DNA of 64,000 bases from assembly GCF_000016425.1 (NCBI RefSeq), contig NC_009380.1, positions 2,112,144 through 2,176,143 of the forward strand, given 5' to 3'. Positions 20,147 through 29,834 of the stretch are shown here, piece after piece. Under the pieces are notes generated by a model. It saw nothing but the letters and a program-made list of their open reading frames with translations, searched no databases and was not told the DNA's origin. The first letter of the stretch is position 1. Each line of letters starts with the position of its first letter. Both the position numbers and the translations under genes were made by a program. This DNA comes from Salinispora tropica CNB-440 (lineage in GTDB: Bacteria > Actinomycetota > Actinomycetes > Mycobacteriales > Micromonosporaceae).

Positions 20147-22128
20147 GTAGCACCCCGCGTAGCGACCGGCGACCCGCTAACGGGTCGCCGGTCGCTCGTG
20201 TCTGCGTTGACGTTCCCCTGGCCCACCTCGATCGGCCCTTCGACTACATGGTGCCCGAGGCCCTCGAGGCCGATGCTGTTCCCGGCACCCGGGTGAAGGT
20301 TCGCTTCGCCGGTCAGCTCGTTAACGGATGGCTGTTGGAGCGGGTGAGCGAGTCCTCGCACCCCCGGCTTGCCTACCTGGAGAAGGTCGTCTCCCCGGAG
20401 CCGGCTCTCGCGCCGGAGATCGCCCGACTGGCCCGCGCCGTCGCCGACCGCTACGCCGGCAGCCTCGCCGATGTGCTTCGCCTCGCTGTCCCGCCCCGGC
20501 ATGCCCGGGTCGAGAAGGAGCCGCAACCGTCCCCTGCCCCCGATCCGGCCTCGCCAGAGGTGGGAGGCGACCCGGGCGACCCGGTCGGTTGGTCGGGCTA
20601 CCCGGCTGGGCCGGCCCTCCTGCGGGCCCTCGCCGACGGCCGGGCCCCTCGCGCGGTCTGGTCTGCCCTGCCGGGGGAGGAGTGGCCCACCCGCTACGCC
20701 GAAGCGGTCGCGGCGACCGTCGCCGGTGGTCGGAGCGCGGTCGTGGTCGTCGCCGACGCCCGTGACCTCGACCGGCTCGACTCGGCGCTGACCACCGTGC
20801 TCGGCCCCGGCCGGCACGTCCAGCTCACCTCCGCGCTCGGTCCGGCCCGCCGGTACCGGGCGTTCCTCGCCGCCCGGCGGGGCCGGGTGCCGGTGGTGAT
20901 CGGCACCCGGGCCGCCATGTTCGCGCCGGTACCTCGAATCGGTCTTGTCGCCATCTGGGACGACGGTGACGACCTGCACGCCGAACCCCGCGCCCCCTAT
21001 CCACACGCCCGCGAGGTGCTGCTGACCCGCGCCCAGTTGGCTGGCGGCGCTGCCCTGATCGGTGGTTTTGCCCGTACCGCCGAGGCGCAGCTCCTCGTGG
21101 AGACCGGGTGGGCCCGGGAGGTCACGGCCGGCCGTGCCGCCGTCCGGGCGCGGATGCCGGCGATCGCCCCCACCGGCGACGACCCGCAGTTGGCCCGCGA
21201 CCCGGGTGCGGCTACCGCCCGGTTGCCCAGCCTCGCCTGGACCGTGGCGCGCGATGCCCTCTCCGTCGATGCGCCGGTCCTCGTCCAGGTGCCGAGGCGT
21301 GGCTATCTGCCCGCGGTGGCGTGCGCCACCTGCCGAACTCCGGCGCGCTGCCCGCACTGCGCCGGGCCGCTCGCGCTGCCCTCGGCACGGGGTGCACCGG
21401 TCTGCCGCTGGTGTGCGCGTGTCGCCGCCGCGTACGCCTGCCCGGAGTGTCGGGGGCGGCGGCTACGCGCCTCGGTCACCGGTGCCCGGCGGACGGCGGA
21501 GGAGCTGGGCCGGGCCTTCCCCGGCGTGCCGGTGCGCACCTCCGGGCGGGAGGAGGTTCTCGCGACCGTCCCCGGTGGCGCCGGCTTGGTCATCGCCACC
21601 CCGGGCGCCGAGCCGGTAGCCGATGGCGGCTACGGTGCGGTGCTGCTGCTGGACTCGTGGGCTCTGCTGACCCGCGCGGACCTGCGGGCGGGTGAGGAGG
21701 CGCTACGGCGCTGGCTCGCCGCCGCGGCCCTGGGCCGCCCCGGCCCGGCCGGCGGCCGGGTGGTGGTGGTCGCCGACGGTGCGCTCGCTCCGGTACAGGC
21801 GCTTCTCCGCTGGGACGCCGGCTGGTTTGCTGCCCGCGAACTCGCCGAACGCCGGGAGCTCGGCTTTCCACCGGCGGTGCGGATGGCGAGCGTCACCGGG
21901 CCGCCGGCCGCCGTCGCCGAGCTGCTCGCCGAGTCCCGGCTACCGGCGGAGGCCGAGCTGCTGGGGCCGGTGCCCGCCGACGGCGACCGGGAACGGATGC
22001 TGGTCCGGGTTCCCCGCGCCCGGGCCGCCGCCCTGGCCGCGGCCCTGCACTCGGCGGCTGGGGTGCGCACCGCCCGTAAGGCCGCCGATCCGCTCCGGCT
22101 GCAGGTCGATCCGTTGACCCTGTTCTGA
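20143..22128 (+). CDS. priA: Primosomal protein PriA, actinobacterial helicase-dead type
   Basis: PriA acts in restart of stalled replication forks. The eight-cysteine zinc region ([29 protein letters not shown]) is intact, but the Walker A lysine loop and the DEAH box are gone (WDDGDD at the second), as known for actinobacterial PriA. An in-frame ATG at 20248 would cut off the conserved N-terminus [19 protein letters not shown]. The frame stays open upstream to 20122 but contains no ATG, GTG or TTG; the only start-like codons are CTG at 20143, overlapping the metK stop, and CTG at 20218. I report 20143 as the working start with low certainty; from 20248 the protein would be 626 residues. Confidence 0.8.
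   Translation: MSSTPRSDRRPANGSPVARVCVDVPLAHLDRPFDYMVPEALEADAVPGTRVKVRFAGQLVNGWLLERVSESSHPRLAYLEKVVSPEPALAPEIARLARAVADRYAGSLADVLRLAVPPRHARVEKEPQPSPAPDPASPEVGGDPGDPVGWSGYPAGPALLRALADGRAPRAVWSALPGEEWPTRYAEAVAATVAGGRSAVVVVADARDLDRLDSALTTVLGPGRHVQLTSALGPARRYRAFLAARRGRVPVVIGTRAAMFAPVPRIGLVAIWDDGDDLHAEPRAPYPHAREVLLTRAQLAGGAALIGGFARTAEAQLLVETGWAREVTAGRAAVRARMPAIAPTGDDPQLARDPGAATARLPSLAWTVARDALSVDAPVLVQVPRRGYLPAVACATCRTPARCPHCAGPLALPSARGAPVCRWCARVAAAYACPECRGRRLRASVTGARRTAEELGRAFPGVPVRTSGREEVLATVPGGAGLVIATPGAEPVADGGYGAVLLLDSWALLTRADLRAGEEALRRWLAAAALGRPGPAGGRVVVVADGALAPVQALLRWDAGWFAARELAERRELGFPPAVRMASVTGPPAAVAELLAESRLPAEAELLGPVPADGDRERMLVRVPRARAAALAAALHSAAGVRTARKAADPLRLQVDPLTLF
20161..20196 (+). terminator. 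Perfect 16-bp hairpin after metK
   Basis: A perfect 16-base inverted repeat with a CTAA loop begins 14 bases after the metK stop. It looks like a terminator stem but is not followed by a T tract, and it falls inside the open frame that encodes the upstream part of priA. It may terminate metK transcripts or reduce read-through into priA. Confidence 0.6.
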
Positions 22129-22382
22129 CCCGACCTAGCGGAGCCTGGCAGCTACCTTGAGTTACTGAAGTCGGCGTGACGTACACGCTGTGTGGGGGTG
22201 GGGGCGGATCCGGGTGATAGCATCGCCCGTCATGTCGGGGCGGACGAAGGCTCCAGGTCATGGCGTGTCGTTCGATACGCCCGGCCGGAGGTGGTGCCGG
22301 TTCGGCGGCGATGACGACGGAGCGCGTCCGGTGGCGCGGTGCCGACGAGTGTTAACAGCCCGCAATCAGAGGTGGACCAGTC

Positions 22383-23366
22383 GTGACCGTTCCTCAGTCG
22401 ATTGTCTTCAACGGTGACCTCGGCAGCGGCAAGAGCACCGTCTCCGTAGAGATCGCCAAGCGCCTCGGCATGCGTCGGGTCAGCGTCGGTGACCTCTATC
22501 GGCAGATGGCCCAGGAGCGGCAGATGACCGCCCTCCAGCTCAACCTGCACGCCGAGCTGGACCAGGCCGTTGACGGCTACGTTGACCAACTCCAACGGGA
22601 CATCGCGGCCTCCAGGGAGCGCCTGGTGATGGACTCCCGGCTCGCCTGGCACTTCTTCACCGACGCGCTGAAGGTGCACATGATCACTGAACCCGGGGAG
22701 GCTGCCCGGCGGGTGCTGCTGCGTCCCTCCGGGCCGGCTGAGCAGTACACCTCCCTGGAGGAGGCGAAAGCCCGACTCGTGGAGCGCAGCGAGAGCGAGC
22801 GGAACCGGTTCATCATCCGCTACGGCGTGGACAAGGCCCAGCTGCGTAACTACGACCTGATCTGCGACACCACCCGGGCCGGTGCCGCGGAGGTGATCGA
22901 GCACATCATCGCCGCGTACGAGGGGCGGCTCTGCTCCGAGGTGCTGCGGGAGGCTCCGCCATTGCTGCTGCTCGACCCGGCCCGGGTGTACCCGACCGAG
23001 GACATCGTCACCCTCCGTGACCGGCAGGACGCCGGATCTGTCGGCGACGTCGCCGCGGCCGGGGACGAGCCGCTGGAGCCGTTGCGGATCGGCTACACGG
23101 GCGAGCACTTCTTCGTTGTGGACGGGCACCGTCGGCTCAGCGCCGCGCTCCAGAACGGGTACCGGCTGGTGCCCGCCCGGCTCGTCGCCGAGGTTGACGA
23201 GCCCGTCGTGGGTGGGATGAGCGCGATCGACTACTTCGCCGCCCAGGTTCGGCCGAGCGTGATCCATGATTGGTCGGCCGCACACGGGATCGATCTGCCG
23301 CTGCCCAAACCGGCCCTGTTGGGCGACGGTGCGGTGTTGGCTGGGGAGCCGGGCGCCAGCACCTGA
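22383..23366 (+). CDS. CMP-kinase-like P-loop protein with ParB-like C-terminal segment
   Basis: The 327-residue protein starts with a P-loop GDLGSGKST at residues 11-19 and continues like a cytidylate-kinase-type nucleotide kinase (RRVSVGDLYRQMA, MDSRLAWHFF, SESERNRFIIRYGVD, DLICDTTRAGAAEVIEHII) to about residue 185. The rest resembles a ParB/Srx-type fold: GEHFFVVDGHRRLSAALQNG near residues 242-261. The substrate is unknown; the usual CMP-kinase gene (cmk) is normally near der, so this is probably a specialised paralogue. AGAGGTGG precedes the GTG. The 254 bases upstream contain a TAGCAT -10-like site (22218) followed by a doubtful 61-codon frame from ATG 22232. Confidence 0.85.
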   Translation: MTVPQSIVFNGDLGSGKSTVSVEIAKRLGMRRVSVGDLYRQMAQERQMTALQLNLHAELDQAVDGYVDQLQRDIAASRERLVMDSRLAWHFFTDALKVHMITEPGEAARRVLLRPSGPAEQYTSLEEAKARLVERSESERNRFIIRYGVDKAQLRNYDLICDTTRAGAAEVIEHIIAAYEGRLCSEVLREAPPLLLLDPARVYPTEDIVTLRDRQDAGSVGDVAAAGDEPLEPLRIGYTGEHFFVVDGHRRLSAALQNGYRLVPARLVAEVDEPVVGGMSAIDYFAAQVRPSVIHDWSAAHGIDLPLPKPALLGDGAVLAGEPGAST

Positions 23367-23465
23367 CGGCTACGCCACCGTCCTCGTCAACCCCATGCAG
23401 GGGGTTACGGACCGCCGACTGAGCGTGCATGATGGGCCACCTGACCCTGACATAGGAGGTGGCGA

Positions 23466-24737
23466 ATGGATGCATCGGAAGCGGTCGCACTGCTGATGTC
23501 ACCACTGGGCCGAATCGACCCGTACCCGACGTACGAGCGGCTGCGCGCGCACGGCCCGGTGGTGCAGACGGCGGCCGGTTTCTTCGTGGTCACCGGGTAC
23601 ACCGAGGCCGACACGGTGTTGCGAAACGCCCGGTTGGCTTTTGAGGTGATGGACGACGAACTGCGCGACGACGTCTTCCCGCACTGGCAGGACAGCCCAG
23701 CGATGAAGTCGATCGCCCGGTCGATGATTCGTGCCAATCCGCCGAACCACGGTCGAATGCGCCGCCTGGCAGCGGGGGCGTTCACCCCGCGCCGGATCGC
23801 CGCCCTACGCGAGGTGGTGACCGCCCAGGCCGACGAGTTGGCTGACGAGATGATCCGGGCTGGTCGGGACGGCGCCCCGGTGGACTTCATGGGCAGCTTC
23901 GCCTACCCACTTCCGGTCGCGGTGATCTGCGCCCTGCTCGGGGTGCCGGCGGCCGACTGGGCCCGGTTTCGGGGCTGGGCCAGTGATCTGACCGCCGTCC
24001 TGGAGCCGGAGATCACCCCGCAGGAGTTGACCGTCGCCGACGCCGGCGCCAGCGAGCTGCGCGACTACTTCACCGAGCTGATCGCCCAGCGCCGCCGAGC
24101 TCCGGCCGACGATCTGACCACCGCCCTGGTGCAGACGCACGACGCTGACGGTGACCGGCTGTCCGGCGAGGAGCTGCTGGCCAACCTCGTGCTGCTGTTG
24201 GTCGCGGGGTTCGAGACCACCACGAACCTGCTTGGCAACGGTCTGGTCGTGCTCCTGGCGCACCCCGACTCGGCCACCGCCCTGCGAGATCAACCTGAGC
24301 TCGCTCCCGGCCACGTGGACGAGCTTCTGCGGTACGACTCACCCGTGCAGTTGACCACCCGTACGGTCCGTGAGTCGGTACTCCTCGCCGGGGTTGAGCT
24401 GCCCGCCGGGAGTTGGGTGCTGGTTCTGCTCGGCGCGGCCAACCGTGACCCGGAGCGCTTCACCGATCCGACCCGATTCGACCCGGGGCGGGCCCAGTCG
24501 CCCCCGCTGTCCTTCGGGGCGGGTGCGCACTACTGCCTCGGAGCCGGGCTGGCCCGACTGGAGGCCCAGGTCGCCTTTCCGCTGTTGCTGCGACGGCTAC
24601 CCGAGCTCGCGCTGGCCGGCGAGCCCACCCGCCGGAACCGGCTGACGTTGCGCGGCTACGAGACGCTTCCAGTGACCGTCAGTGCGATAGCCGCCGATCA
24701 CGGTACGCCGGCCGGGGTCGCTCGGGGCACTCCGTAG
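23466..24737 (+). CDS. Cytochrome P450
   Basis: This is a soluble heme-thiolate monooxygenase of 423 residues. The heme-binding loop FGAGAHYCLGAG has its Cys at residue 357, the oxygen-activating I-helix motif is AGFETTTN, and the ExxR pair is in DELLRYDSP. A strong AGGAGGTGG ribosome binding site precedes the ATG. No ferredoxin, reductase or biosynthetic genes are beside it, so the substrate cannot be guessed. It stands alone between the kinase-like gene and def, an order that looks like insertion into a conserved priA-def-fmt neighbourhood. Confidence 0.93.
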   Translation: MDASEAVALLMSPLGRIDPYPTYERLRAHGPVVQTAAGFFVVTGYTEADTVLRNARLAFEVMDDELRDDVFPHWQDSPAMKSIARSMIRANPPNHGRMRRLAAGAFTPRRIAALREVVTAQADELADEMIRAGRDGAPVDFMGSFAYPLPVAVICALLGVPAADWARFRGWASDLTAVLEPEITPQELTVADAGASELRDYFTELIAQRRRAPADDLTTALVQTHDADGDRLSGEELLANLVLLLVAGFETTTNLLGNGLVVLLAHPDSATALRDQPELAPGHVDELLRYDSPVQLTTRTVRESVLLAGVELPAGSWVLVLLGAANRDPERFTDPTRFDPGRAQSPPLSFGAGAHYCLGAGLARLEAQVAFPLLLRRLPELALAGEPTRRNRLTLRGYETLPVTVSAIAADHGTPAGVARGTP

Positions 24738-24740
24738 ACT
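24735..24740 (+). promoter_or_regulatory. Putative -10 element of def
   Basis: TAGACT overlaps the stop codon of the P450 gene and lies 44 nt before the def GTG. It is the same hexamer as before efp and pheS. No -35 is recognisable. Confidence 0.3.
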
Positions 24741-24784
24741 GATACGGCACGCCCGTTGCCAAGCCCACGAAGGAGTCAATCCGC

Positions 24785-25345
24785 GTGACCGTCCAGCCCA
24801 TCCGCCTCTTCGGCGACCCGGTGCTGCGCACGCCGGCCGACCCGGTGGTCGACTTCGATGTCGAACTGCGCAAGCTCGTCGCTGACCTGATCGATACGAT
24901 GCGTGAGCAGAACGGCGCTGGGCTGGCCGCGCCGCAGCTCGGCGTGGGCCTGCGGGTGTTCACCTTCGACGTCGACGACGTGGTTGGTCACTTGGTCAAC
25001 CCGGTGTTGGAGTTCCCCGACGCCGAGGAGCAGGACGGCCCGGAAGGCTGCCTGTCGCTGCCGGGTCTGTACTTCGACACGAAGCGCCGGCAGAACGTGG
25101 TCGCCAAGGGCTTCAACGGGTACGGGGATCCGATGCAGATCGTCGGCACCGGGTTGATGGCCCGTTGCGTGCAGCACGAGACCGACCACCTGGACGGAGT
25201 CTTGTTCATCGACCGGCTCGACCCGGCCGGCCGCAAGGAGGCGATGAAGGAGATCCGCCGGGCCGAGTGGTACGACCCGGCGGCCCCGCCGACGGTGAAG
25301 CTCAGTCCGCACCCCGCCAACAACCCTTTCGGGCTCGGGCGGTGA
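24785..25345 (+). CDS. def: Peptide deformylase
   Basis: Def removes the formyl group from new polypeptides. The 186-residue metalloenzyme has all three motifs: [10 protein letters not shown] (residues ~43-52), EGCLSLPG (~85-92) with the metal Cys, and QHETDHLDG (~131-139) with two metal His and the catalytic Glu. AAGGAGT precedes the GTG. It lies 7 bases before fmt, which adds the formyl group, so the two act on opposite sides of the same cycle. Confidence 0.97.
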   Translation: MTVQPIRLFGDPVLRTPADPVVDFDVELRKLVADLIDTMREQNGAGLAAPQLGVGLRVFTFDVDDVVGHLVNPVLEFPDAEEQDGPEGCLSLPGLYFDTKRRQNVVAKGFNGYGDPMQIVGTGLMARCVQHETDHLDGVLFIDRLDPAGRKEAMKEIRRAEWYDPAAPPTVKLSPHPANNPFGLGR

Positions 25346-25352
25346 CCGGTCG

Positions 25353-26279
25353 ATGCGCGTGATATTCGCCGGTACGCCGGCCGTCGCCGTCCCCACCCTC
25401 GCCGCGGTGGCCGCCTCCCGCCATGACCTGGTGGCGGTGCTCACCCGCCCGGATGCTCCGGCGGGCCGGGGCCGTGGCCTGTCCCGCTCCCCGGTGGGTG
25501 CCTGGGCCGACGAGCACGGCATCGAGGTCCTCACCCCGGCCCGGCCGCGGGAGCCGGAGTTCCTCGACCGGCTGCGCGCACTGGCACCGGACTGTGTGCC
25601 GGTCGTTGCCTACGGCGCGCTGGTCCCGCCAGCCGCCCTGGAGATTCCGCGGCATGGCTGGGTCAACCTGCACTTCTCCCTGCTGCCCGCCTGGCGCGGC
25701 GCGGCTCCCGTGCAGCACGCCCTGCTGCACGGCGACGAGCTGACCGGTGCCAGCGTCTTCCAGCTCGAGGAGGGCCTGGACACGGGGCCGGTGTACGGCA
25801 CCGTCACCGACGAGGTGCGGCCTGCCGACACCTCGGGTGACCTGTTGGAGCGGCTGGCACACTCCGGCGCCGAGCTGCTGATCGCCGTGCTGGACGCGAT
25901 CGAGGAGGGCAGCGCGCGGGCGGAGCCGCAACCGAACGACGGGGTGAGTCTGGCGCCGAAGCTCACCGTGGCGGATGCCCGGGTGCGCTGGGGTGACCCG
26001 GCCTTCGCCGTGGACCGGCGCGTCCGTGCCTGCTCCCCGGCCCCCGGCCCGTGGACGACCTTCCGCGACGAGCGGGTCAAGCTCGGTCCGGTCACCCTCG
26101 TCGCGGGCGGCCCCGAGCTGAGGCCCGGCGAGTTGTTGGTGGAGAAGTCCCGGGTGCTCGCCGGCACCGCCAGTACCCCGGTTCAGCTCGGTGAGATCCG
26201 CGCAGCGGGCAAGAAGGCCATGCCGGCGAGCGACTGGGCGCGTGGCGTCCGGGTCACCGCTGGGGAGGTCCTCGCGTGA
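25353..26279 (+). CDS. fmt: Methionyl-tRNA formyltransferase
   Basis: Fmt formylates Met-tRNAfMet using 10-formyltetrahydrofolate. The 308-residue protein has the N-terminal formyltransferase domain with [12 protein letters not shown] at the start, the catalytic Asn-His-Asp region as [21 protein letters not shown] and [16 protein letters not shown], and a C-terminal OB-like tRNA-binding domain. It overlaps rsmB by four bases (GTGA). Confidence 0.97.
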   Translation: MRVIFAGTPAVAVPTLAAVAASRHDLVAVLTRPDAPAGRGRGLSRSPVGAWADEHGIEVLTPARPREPEFLDRLRALAPDCVPVVAYGALVPPAALEIPRHGWVNLHFSLLPAWRGAAPVQHALLHGDELTGASVFQLEEGLDTGPVYGTVTDEVRPADTSGDLLERLAHSGAELLIAVLDAIEEGSARAEPQPNDGVSLAPKLTVADARVRWGDPAFAVDRRVRACSPAPGPWTTFRDERVKLGPVTLVAGGPELRPGELLVEKSRVLAGTASTPVQLGEIRAAGKKAMPASDWARGVRVTAGEVLA

Positions 26280-27805
26280 CGGGCCCGGTAGATGGCCAGG
26301 ACGTTGACCGGCCCGGTGGTTTCCGGGCCGGTCGTCCCGCCGCCGGTCGCGGTGGTTCCGGCGCCGGTCCCGAGCGTCGCCCGGAGCGGCGGGGTCGTGG
26401 CGGCCCGCGGCCAGCGGCGGGCGGGCGCGGCCGCCCCACCGGCCGGAGCGCCGTTGACCTACCCCGGCACGCCGCGTACCAAGCGGTCGCCGCGGTCCAC
26501 CGGGACGACGCGTACGCCAACCTGGTGCTCCCGGCGATCCTGCGTGACGCGGGTCTGGTCGGCCGGGACGCCGCCTTCGCCACCGAGCTGACGTACGGGA
26601 CGCTGCGACGGCTCGGAACCCTCGACGCGATCCTCACCGATGCCGCTGGGCGAGACGTTGCCCGCATCGACCCGCCGGTTCGGGACGCGTTGCGGCTCGG
26701 CGCGTACCAACTGCTCCACACCCGGGTGCCCGCCCACGCTGCTGTCTCGGCAACGGTTGACCTGGTTCGATCGGTTGGGCCGGGGGCGACCGGGTTCGCC
26801 AACGCGGTGCTCCGAGAGGTCGCCTCCCGGGATGTCGACGCCTGGGTGGCCCGGCTCGCCCCACCGCTGGAGACTGACCCGATCGGGCATCTGGCGCTCG
26901 CGTACAGCCATCCGCAGTGGATCGTGCGGGCGTTCGCCGAGGCGCTCGGCGGTGACCTCGGTGAGACCACCCGGTTGCTCATCGAGGACAACGAGCGTCC
27001 GCCGGTGCATCTCTGCGCCCGCCCGGGACGGGCCGATCCGGTGGCCCTGGCCGACGAGGTCGGTGGTGCCCCGGGTGCCTTCTCCCCGTACGCGGTGTAC
27101 TCCGGTGGGGGCGCCCCCGGCGACCTGCCGGCGCTCACCGAGGGGCGGGCCCACGTCCAGGACGAGGGTTCCCAACTGGTGGCCGACGCTCTTACGGTGG
27201 CGCCACTGGACGGCCCGGACGGTCGCTGGCTCGACCTGTGCGCCGGGCCGGGCGGTAAGTCCGGCCTGCTCGGTGCGGTCGCTGCCCAGCGTGGCGCGCG
27301 TCTGACCGCCGTGGAGGTGTCCGAGCACCGTGCCCGTCTTGTCGGGCAGGCTACCCGCGACCTGCCGGTGACCGTGCTCAACACTGATGGTCGCACCGTC
27401 GGGGAGACGCCGAAGCTCGCGGAGGGGCACTTTGATCGGGCGTTGGTTGACGCGCCCTGTACCGGTCTGGGCTCGCTGCGTCGGCGGCCCGAGTCGCGGT
27501 GGCGTCGGCAGCCGTCGGACCTGCCGGCGCTGACCCGGTTGCAGCGGGAGCTGCTCAGCGCGGGGCTACGGGCGGTCCGCCCGGGGGGCCTGGTTGGATA
27601 CGTGACCTGTTCGCCGCACGTCGTCGAGACGCACGTGACGGTTACCGAGGCAGCTCGCCGCGCGGGGGTGCCGGTTGACTTCGTTGACGCCCGTCCGCTG
27701 CTGCCGAAGGGAATGCCGGGGCTCGGTGACGGGCCGACGGTGCAGCTGTGGCCGCACCGGCACGGCACCGACGCCATGTTCCTCGCGGTGCTGCGCCGTG
27801 GCTGA
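26276..27805 (+). CDS. rsmB: 16S rRNA (cytosine-C5) methyltransferase RsmB (Fmu/Sun)
   Basis: RsmB methylates a cytosine (C967 in E. coli numbering) of 16S rRNA. The 509-residue protein has a low-complexity Gly/Arg/Pro-rich N-terminal tail of ~60 residues that is absent from shorter homologues, a NusB-like helical domain (~60-200) and a SAM-dependent methyltransferase domain with [13 protein letters not shown], the catalytic-Cys motif [15 protein letters not shown] and the TCS motif. The GTG follows GGGGAGG and overlaps the fmt stop. Its last 23 bases are tandemly duplicated downstream. Confidence 0.94.
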   Translation: MTGPVDGQDVDRPGGFRAGRPAAGRGGSGAGPERRPERRGRGGPRPAAGGRGRPTGRSAVDLPRHAAYQAVAAVHRDDAYANLVLPAILRDAGLVGRDAAFATELTYGTLRRLGTLDAILTDAAGRDVARIDPPVRDALRLGAYQLLHTRVPAHAAVSATVDLVRSVGPGATGFANAVLREVASRDVDAWVARLAPPLETDPIGHLALAYSHPQWIVRAFAEALGGDLGETTRLLIEDNERPPVHLCARPGRADPVALADEVGGAPGAFSPYAVYSGGGAPGDLPALTEGRAHVQDEGSQLVADALTVAPLDGPDGRWLDLCAGPGGKSGLLGAVAAQRGARLTAVEVSEHRARLVGQATRDLPVTVLNTDGRTVGETPKLAEGHFDRALVDAPCTGLGSLRRRPESRWRRQPSDLPALTRLQRELLSAGLRAVRPGGLVGYVTCSPHVVETHVTVTEAARRAGVPVDFVDARPLLPKGMPGLGDGPTVQLWPHRHGTDAMFLAVLRRG

Positions 27806-27833
27806 TCCCCGCGGTGCTGCGCCGTGGCTGATC
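27785..27833 (+). repeat. 23-bp tandem duplication of the rsmB 3' end
   Basis: GCGGTGCTGCGCCGTGGCTG plus ATC occurs at 27785-27807, where it includes the rsmB stop codon, and again at 27811-27833, with three bases between. It looks like a recent slippage duplication and leaves the gene intact. Confidence 0.9.
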
Positions 27834-27874
27834 AGTTCCTTGCCCCGGGGCCTCGGGGCGTTCCGGTGACCGGC

Positions 27875-27917
27875 CCGGGGTGGTCAGTCCGCGCGGTGCG
27901 CGGCGTGACCACCCCGG
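27875..27917. terminator. Nested bidirectional hairpin between rsmB and the lipoprotein gene
   Basis: A perfect 12-bp outer stem (CCGGGGTGGTCA and its complement) encloses an inner CCGCGC-GGT-GCGCGG stem. It lies between convergent genes and probably terminates both transcripts, although there is no T tract. Confidence 0.75.
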
Positions 27918-27960
27918 CTCGTCCGGCCAGGGCGGTCAACCATCCCGGCCGCGGCTCACA

Positions 27961-28839
27961 CTAGATCGGCAGGCCCGCCTTGCCCGCGCCCTTCATCGAT
28001 CGGGTCAGGTTCCGGTCGCCGACCCAAAGAAAGCACTGCACCCCCCGGTCGCCGTTGATCCATTGCTCCTCCCACGGCTCGTAGTAGATCCAGCCGGCGC
28101 GGTACTTCACGTCGCTGCGAGGCACCCCGACGTACTCGGCGATCAGCTCGGCGCAGCCCTTGTCGGTCTTGTCCTCGTTACGCTGGAAGTCGGCGAAGTC
28201 GGTGTCCGGCGCGGTCCAGACACCGACGAACTCGGCGTGGTGCTTCTGGTCGCACGCCACCGGTTTCATCTCGGTCACCTGGTCATCTTCGAGAGCCGGC
28301 TCGAAGCAGGTGTGCCGAAGCTCGGAGTCGCCCTTGAGCGCTCCGGTCAGGCTGGCGGTGCGGGACACTGCGCTTCGATCGTCCAGGCTCTTCTCCTCGT
28401 GCACGTCGCAGCGGAACCAGCGGGAGCCCCCCTCCCAACCGCCCCGCGACGGCATGACGACGGTGAGGCCGACCCGTCCGCTGCGCCAGTCGGCGCCCAG
28501 CGCCTGGTTCACCTCCTGCTCACAGGTGGCATAAGCGGCCTGCATCCCGGCCGAGCCGGCTTTCGGTGGCGCGGAGTCCGTTGTGTCGGCTCCCGTCACC
28601 GTGCCGACGTGCAGGGTCTCGACCATGTGCGGTTGATCGCACGGAGCCGGCGCGTACGAGCTGCGGTAGCCGACCTTGGAGCCGGTGGGGTGACAGGTGC
28701 CCGCGTCGGGCGTGAAACCCGTCGCGGTGGCGAGAGGGGCCCAGTCGTCGACCAGATCCCCGTCGGTCCCCGGCGGTGCGGTAGCGCATCCGGCGAGCGT
28801 CAGAGCCACCAACGTGGCGCACAGCGTGACTCGTTTCAT
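27961..28839 (-). CDS. Septum-formation-type lipoprotein
   Basis: The 292-residue protein begins with a lipoprotein signal (MKRVTLCATLVALTLAGC), with the lipobox L-A-G-C and the acylated cysteine at residue 18, so it should be anchored on the outer face of the membrane. The rest resembles the actinobacterial septum-formation domain: repeated units with C-x-P-H/C-D-Q-K-H-H pairs (PCDQPHMVET, ACDQKHHAEFVG) and several cysteines that could pair. GGGAGG lies 9 bases upstream of the ATG, which decides this start against a much longer frame. It is convergent with rsmB. The exact role is unknown. Confidence 0.8.
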   Translation of the reverse strand: MKRVTLCATLVALTLAGCATAPPGTDGDLVDDWAPLATATGFTPDAGTCHPTGSKVGYRSSYAPAPCDQPHMVETLHVGTVTGADTTDSAPPKAGSAGMQAAYATCEQEVNQALGADWRSGRVGLTVVMPSRGGWEGGSRWFRCDVHEEKSLDDRSAVSRTASLTGALKGDSELRHTCFEPALEDDQVTEMKPVACDQKHHAEFVGVWTAPDTDFADFQRNEDKTDKGCAELIAEYVGVPRSDVKYRAGWIYYEPWEEQWINGDRGVQCFLWVGDRNLTRSMKGAGKAGLPI

Positions 28840-29152
28840 CCGGCGACCTCCCGACGCGGTAGGTGTGGCGTCGAACATGCCACGGTGCGGCAGCTTACGG
28901 CACGTGGCAAACCGTTCCGGTGGGCTGTCGACCCCAGGGCGTTGTCCCGCCGCGTGGCGTTCCCGTCCAGGACCTCTGTGGAGCGACGGCGTTACCCGGC
29001 GTCCCTGGTCCGCAATGGCCAGCCTCCCCGGTTGCCCGACGGCGCGGTGGGCGACCTGGTCGGACCGTTCGGGATGACGTGCCGCGTGGTACGCCGGGCT
29101 CGGTGGGTGCCGCGCCGGTGGCGATGGGCCTCCACGTTCGTACACTGGCCTC
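28840..29152. other. Divergent intergenic region between the lipoprotein gene and rpe
   Basis: This stretch of 313 bases has no supported gene. It holds the ribosome binding site of the lipoprotein gene at its left end and the rpe promoter at its right end. Reading frames that cross it lack start signals and are shadows. Confidence 0.6.
29141..29146 (+). promoter_or_regulatory. -10 element of rpe (leaderless layout)
   Basis: TACACT ends 6 nt before the GTG start of rpe, so the mRNA should begin at the start codon. No Shine-Dalgarno is present. Confidence 0.5.
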
Positions 29153-29833
29153 GTGACCGTACCGCTGCCAATCGTCGCGCCGAGCATTCTGGCCGCTGAT
29201 TTCGCCTGCCTCGCCGACGAGGTCCGTGCCATCGAAGACACCGCCGACTGGGTGCACGTGGATGTCATGGACAACCATTTCGTGCCGAATCTGACGATTG
29301 GGCTGCCGGTCGTGCAGAGCCTGCGGGCCGCCACCCGGCTCCCCTTTGACGTGCACCTCATGATCGAGGATCCGCGGCGGTGGGCGCCCGGCTACGCCGA
29401 CGCCGGGGCGTACAACGTGACGTTTCACGCCGAGGCCTGTGACGACCCGGTCGCGCTGGCCAAGGACCTCCGTTCGGCCGGTGCGAAGGCGGGGCTGGCG
29501 ATCGACCGGGACACGCCGATCGAACCGTACCTGGACCTGCTGCCCAGCTTTGACACCTTGTTGATCATGACCATCAAGGCGGGGTTCGGTGGGCAGCGGT
29601 TCATCCCGAACCTGTTGGACAAGGTGCGTACGGCCCGTCGACACGTCGACGCTGGTCACCTGGAGCTGCGCATCGAGGTCGATGGTGGGATCGCCCTGAA
29701 CACCATCGCCGAGGCCGCCGAGGCGGGCGCGGACGCCTTTGTCGCCGGCACCGCGGTCTTCGGTGCCGATGATCCAGCCGAGGCCGTACGCCGGCTGCGG
29801 TCCCTGGCCCAGAGCGCGGCGCCCCGGGCCTGA
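29153..29833 (+). CDS. rpe: Ribulose-phosphate 3-epimerase
   Basis: Rpe interconverts ribulose 5-phosphate and xylulose 5-phosphate in the pentose phosphate pathway; ribulose 5-phosphate is also the substrate of RibBA in the riboflavin operon just downstream. The 226-residue TIM barrel has [28 protein letters not shown] with catalytic Asp and His metal ligands, [10 protein letters not shown] and the second Asp in IEVDGGI. The next gene starts one base after its stop. Confidence 0.97.
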   Translation: MTVPLPIVAPSILAADFACLADEVRAIEDTADWVHVDVMDNHFVPNLTIGLPVVQSLRAATRLPFDVHLMIEDPRRWAPGYADAGAYNVTFHAEACDDPVALAKDLRSAGAKAGLAIDRDTPIEPYLDLLPSFDTLLIMTIKAGFGGQRFIPNLLDKVRTARRHVDAGHLELRIEVDGGIALNTIAEAAEAGADAFVAGTAVFGADDPAEAVRRLRSLAQSAAPRA

Positions 29834-29834
29834 C

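Noticed and set aside
22232..22417. A 61-codon frame from ATG 22232, 8 nt after a TAGCAT sequence
   Set aside because: It overlaps the start of the kinase-like gene, has no recognisable features and is Arg-rich like other shadows; the TAGCAT is more likely the promoter of the downstream gene.
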